NCBI GenBank assembly: GCA_964445575.1
Contig: CAYULB010000049.1
Coordinates: 1-15,657 of the forward strand
Reading direction: 5' to 3'
DNA from: WJMT01 sp964445575
GTDB taxonomy: Bacteria > Acidobacteriota > Aminicenantia > Aminicenantales > Aminicenantaceae
DNA: 15,657 nt
The notes under the pieces are model-generated. The model was not told the origin of the DNA and searched no databases. It worked only from the letters and a program-made list of their open reading frames with translations. The position numbers and the translations under genes are program-made. Below are positions 13,766-15,657 of the stretch, in pieces; position 1 is the first letter of the stretch; every line of letters starts with the position of its first letter.

Positions 13766-13782
13766 ATAAACGAGTAAATAAA
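13759..13782. repeat. Perfect 12-bp tandem duplication
   Basis: CGAGTAAATAAA occurs twice in direct succession at the right edge of repeat copy D and is followed by more AT-rich sequence. It may be a slippage product or an insertion footprint. The rest of the 305-bp gap 13670-13974 holds copy D, an AT-rich stretch (13783-13843), and the promoter and leader of the malic enzyme gene. Confidence 0.85.
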
Positions 13783-13843
13783 AAGGAAAATAAATAACAA
13801 AAAATAAAGATTCGTTTTTTTGGGATTAACGGAAAGAGATAAC

Positions 13844-13871
13844 TTGACTTAGAATAGATTAAGTTTATAAT
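13844..13871 (+). promoter_or_regulatory. Strong sigma-70-type promoter of the malic enzyme gene
   Basis: TTGACT (13844-13849) is separated by 16 bases from a perfect TATAAT (13866-13871). A start near 13878 gives a leader of roughly 97 bases before the ATG. This is the best promoter match in the window. Confidence 0.7.
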
Positions 13872-13935
13872 TGACCCATCAATAATGAAGGTTTATATAA
13901 TTTATTATATATAAATATAAAATAATTTATAAATC

Positions 13936-13967
13936 TGAGGGTATAATAACTCTCCCCTCAAAAGGAG
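13936..13967 (+). promoter_or_regulatory. Leader hairpin abutting the malic enzyme Shine-Dalgarno
   Basis: TGAGGG (13936-13941) pairs perfectly with CCCTCA (13955-13960), ending directly before AAAGGAG (13961-13967), the ribosome-binding site seven bases from the ATG. CTCC at 13952-13955 can instead pair with GGAG at 13964-13967, so the two pairings exclude each other. The second stem is only 4 bp, so a true switch is speculative; the Shine-Dalgarno itself is clear. Confidence 0.5.
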
Positions 13968-13974
13968 CAATATA

Positions 13975-15327
13975 ATGAGTAAAGAAGTAACGGTTGAACA
14001 GCTTTTAGCAAAAGCTGAAGAGCCTTCAAAAGATGCTATGAGGCTGCACCCTTTTTATAAAGGGAAAATTATGGTTCTCCCAAAGTGCAGGATCAGAGAT
14101 TTCAATGATTTTGCTATTTGGTACACTCCAGGTGTGGCAAGTCCCTGCAAAGAGATTGAAAAAGATATAGACAAAGCCTATGAAATGACCAACAAAGGTA
14201 ATTTTGTCGCGGTTATATCAGACGGTACAAGAGTACTGGGACTTGGAGATATAGGCCCTGAGGCGGGACTTCCGGTTATGGAAGGAAAATCTCTGCTGTA
14301 CAAATACTTAGGTGGCGTAGATGCTTTTCCTATAATGCTGGATACCAAAGATCCCCAAGAAATCATAAAAACAGTAAAAATTCTTCAGCCTACCTTCGGT
14401 GGAGTCAACCTGGAGGATATCGCCCATCCCAAATGTTTTGAAATCCTGGATACTCTTAGAGAAGAATGCAGGATCCCAATATGGCACGATGACCAACAGG
14501 GGACTGCTCTGGTCACTGTAGCAGGGCTTATCAATGCCTTAAAAATAGTCAAAAAGGATATCAAAGATATAAGGGTGGCACTTATTGGCGCAGGAGCTGC
14601 CAATATTGCTATCGCCCGTATGATTATTTCAGCTGGCGTGACTACAGGAAACATAATCCAAGTTGACTCCAAAGGAATTCTTCATAAAGACCGTGAAGAC
14701 AAAGAGACCTTGAAAGAGAAGTACAAAGAGAAGTGGCATATATGCGAAACTACCAATTCCAAGGGTATAAAAGGGGATATTCCCGAAGCCATGAAGGATG
14801 CAGATGTTCTTATTTCCGCTTCCAAGCCAGGGCCTGGTGTGATTAAAAAAGAATGGGTTGAAAGTATGGCAGAGGATGCCATTGTTTTTGCCGAGGCAAA
14901 TCCTATTCCGGAAATCTGGCCTTGGGAAGCTAAAGAAGCCGGTGCGAGAATCGTGGCTACCGGAAGGTCGGACTTTCCTAATCAGGTCAATAACTCTCTT
15001 GGTTTCCCGGGTATCTTCCGAGGCACTTTAGACGTAAGGGCCAAAAAAATTACAGATGAGATGTGTATAGAAGCTGCCAAAGAACTGGCGAAAGTAGCTG
15101 AAGATAAAGGTCTTCATGAGGATTATATAGTGCCAAATATGGACCAATGGGAAGTTTTTCCAAGAGAAGCCGTGAAAGTTGGAACCAAAGCCATAGAACA
15201 GGGTGTCGCGCGTTTGGACCTTCCGGAAGAAGAAAGATATAAAATGGCAGAGCAAACCATTCGGAAAGCAAGAGAAGAAGTTCAGCTGTTGATGAAAGAA
15301 CAATTTATTATAGACCCTGATAAGTAA
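13975..15327 (+). CDS. Malic enzyme (NAD(P)-dependent, decarboxylating)
   Basis: The 450-residue cytoplasmic enzyme converts malate to pyruvate and CO2 with reduction of NAD(P). It is the short bacterial type without the phosphotransacetylase-like domain of MaeB. The N-terminal catalytic part shows FAIWYTPGVASPCKEI (46-61) with the active-site Tyr50, SDGTRVLGLGDIGPEAGLPV (82-101), EGK with Lys105 as likely base, NLEDIAHPKCFEI (145-157), and WHDDQQGTALV (170-180). Glu147-Asp148 and Asp172 are the likely metal ligands. The dinucleotide fold follows at ALIGAGAANIAIARM (202-216). Further family stretches are ADVLISASKPG, FAEANPIPEIWP and NNSLGFPGIFRGTLDVRA. Cofactor preference cannot be read with confidence. 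The gene stands alone with its own promoter and a strong terminator. In a fermentative cell it would link C4 acids to pyruvate and supply NAD(P)H. Confidence 0.93.
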   Translation: MSKEVTVEQLLAKAEEPSKDAMRLHPFYKGKIMVLPKCRIRDFNDFAIWYTPGVASPCKEIEKDIDKAYEMTNKGNFVAVISDGTRVLGLGDIGPEAGLPVMEGKSLLYKYLGGVDAFPIMLDTKDPQEIIKTVKILQPTFGGVNLEDIAHPKCFEILDTLREECRIPIWHDDQQGTALVTVAGLINALKIVKKDIKDIRVALIGAGAANIAIARMIISAGVTTGNIIQVDSKGILHKDREDKETLKEKYKEKWHICETTNSKGIKGDIPEAMKDADVLISASKPGPGVIKKEWVESMAEDAIVFAEANPIPEIWPWEAKEAGARIVATGRSDFPNQVNNSLGFPGIFRGTLDVRAKKITDEMCIEAAKELAKVAEDKGLHEDYIVPNMDQWEVFPREAVKVGTKAIEQGVARLDLPEEERYKMAEQTIRKAREEVQLLMKEQFIIDPDK

Positions 15328-15348
15328 AAACTTCTGAAGATAGAAAAT

Positions 15349-15378
15349 AAAAAGGCCTGCTTAAGGGCAGGCCTTTTT
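15349..15378 (+). terminator. Intrinsic terminator of the malic enzyme gene
   Basis: A perfect 12-bp stem pairs AAAAAGGCCTGC (15349-15360) with GCAGGCCTTTTT (15367-15378) around a 6-base loop and ends in a run of Ts, starting 21 bases after the stop codon. The A/T symmetry means it could also act on transcripts from the other strand. It is the only unambiguous rho-independent terminator in the window. Confidence 0.95.
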
Positions 15379-15417
15379 CATTTTATTATAATATTCTTAT
15401 AAACCTGACCTATTCAT

Positions 15418-15535
15418 AAAAAAATGGCGATGTTCAATCTTTTGTTTTGCTTTCAAGGATTTACATGCTTTTTACAAAAATGATAACTGAAAACTTTTTG
15501 TTTGTTTTTACTTTCATTTTAATCGCCATTTTTTT
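15418..15535. repeat. 14-bp perfect inverted repeat around a 90-nt variable loop (copy B)
   Basis: The arms AAAAAAATGGCGAT and ATCGCCATTTTTTT are identical to those of copy A and equally spaced. The loop shares only short islands with copy A, for example GGATTTACA against CGATTTACA and a GTTTGT block. Confidence 0.9.
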
Positions 15536-15574
15536 ACCATTAAGGCAAGCCGATCTCACTGCATCTGCTTCGTT

Positions 15575-15615
15575 ACAGGGTACTCGCGGTGAAGGACCAC
15601 AGCTTCGCACCCTGT
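15575..15615 (+). other. Covarying hairpin of the repeat (copy B)
   Basis: The outer stem has ACAGGGT (15575-15581) paired with ACCCTGT (15609-15615), plus a C-G pair beyond an A-C mismatch. The inner stem (15586-15591 with 15598-15603) closes a 6-nt loop. All 12 differences from copy A in the 122-bp right part lie in the hairpin or within five bases of its 3' foot. Confidence 0.7.
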
Positions 15616-15657
15616 GCCTCGCATCTGCAGCAACCTCGACTTGTGAATAATCCAGGT

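Larger units (their letters stand above)
15398..15657 (+). repeat. Repeat copy B: second copy of the intergenic element, cut by the window end
   Basis: Every landmark of copy A recurs at +13,082 with no insertion or deletion: ACCTGACCTATTCAT at 15403, the 14-bp arms (15418-15431 / 15522-15535) around a 90-base loop, the identical 40-bp block from ACCATTAAGGC (15536-15575), the hairpin, and the identical right end up to CCAGGT at 15657. Whether it has the outer 12-bp inverted repeat on the right cannot be seen. It lies directly behind the malic enzyme terminator in the same orientation as copies A, C and D. A frame through 15447-15650 is open but is not preserved in copy A. Confidence 0.9.

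Noticed and set aside
1120..14882. Many 60-130-codon frames opposite or overlapping the listed genes
   Set aside because: They are shadows of real genes: no ribosome-binding sites, no recognisable families, and complete overlap with well-supported coding regions.
15447..15650. Open frame of 67 codons through repeat copy B
   Set aside because: It is not preserved in copy A although the nucleotides there are mostly identical, and the conserved signal is structural instead of codon-based.

Overview
The window is a 15.7-kb piece of a low-GC bacterial chromosome. It has compact coding with 12 complete genes, no rRNA or tRNA, and no phage or transposase genes. Two proteins carry twin-arginine (Tat) signals, one is probably a lipoprotein, and one is a membrane-anchored corrinoid/Fe-S protein of the reductive dehalogenase type. 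The last two steps of IMP synthesis are encoded as two separate proteins. This mix suggests an anaerobic, heterotrophic bacterium of a poorly cultivated lineage. A candidate phylum such as Aminicenantes would fit, but that is inference from gene style and repeat style, not proof.

Layout, left to right. (1) 1-246 holds a 9-bp tandem repeat and the right end of an intergenic repeat. (2) 247-2303, minus strand: a two-gene operon of a class V aminotransferase followed by a short D-3-phosphoglycerate dehydrogenase, probably for serine or glyoxylate metabolism. (3) 2304-2660: a complete intergenic repeat element of about 290 bp (copy A). (4) 2661-5395, plus strand: an operon of a membrane-anchored reductive-dehalogenase-like protein and a Tat-exported class V PLP enzyme. 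(5) 5513-7867: a secreted GH63-type glycosidase, convergent with an MFS transporter (7918-9093, minus). (6) 9210-10259: a Tat-exported glycosylasparaginase, convergent with an RlpA-type cell-wall lipoprotein (minus) and, upstream of that, a LOG-family nucleotide hydrolase (minus). (7) 11849-13669: a purO-purH pair in which two separate proteins replace the usual fused PurH. (8) 13670-13974: a short degenerate copy of the repeat, then a strong promoter and a structured leader. (9) 13975-15327: a malic enzyme with a perfect intrinsic terminator. (10) 15398 to the window end: a second near-complete repeat element (copy B).

The most unusual signal is the non-coding repeat family. Copies A and B, 13,082 bp apart, align without any gap over about 255 bp. 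Two blocks are perfectly conserved and two are variable. One variable block is the 90-nt loop inside a perfectly conserved 14-bp inverted repeat. The other is a 40-nt hairpin holding all 12 differences of the 122-bp right part, and three of its base pairs have changed on both sides so that pairing is kept. That points to selection on a folded DNA or RNA structure. Two degenerate relatives (C and D) lie in the same orientation in other intergenic gaps.

Functional links: the secreted glycosidase, the MFS carrier and the exported glycosylasparaginase could serve scavenging of glycans or glycopeptides. The serine-type operon, malic enzyme and purine genes are housekeeping metabolism. The RdhA-like/Tat-PLP pair has no obvious pathway and is the most interesting protein-coding locus.
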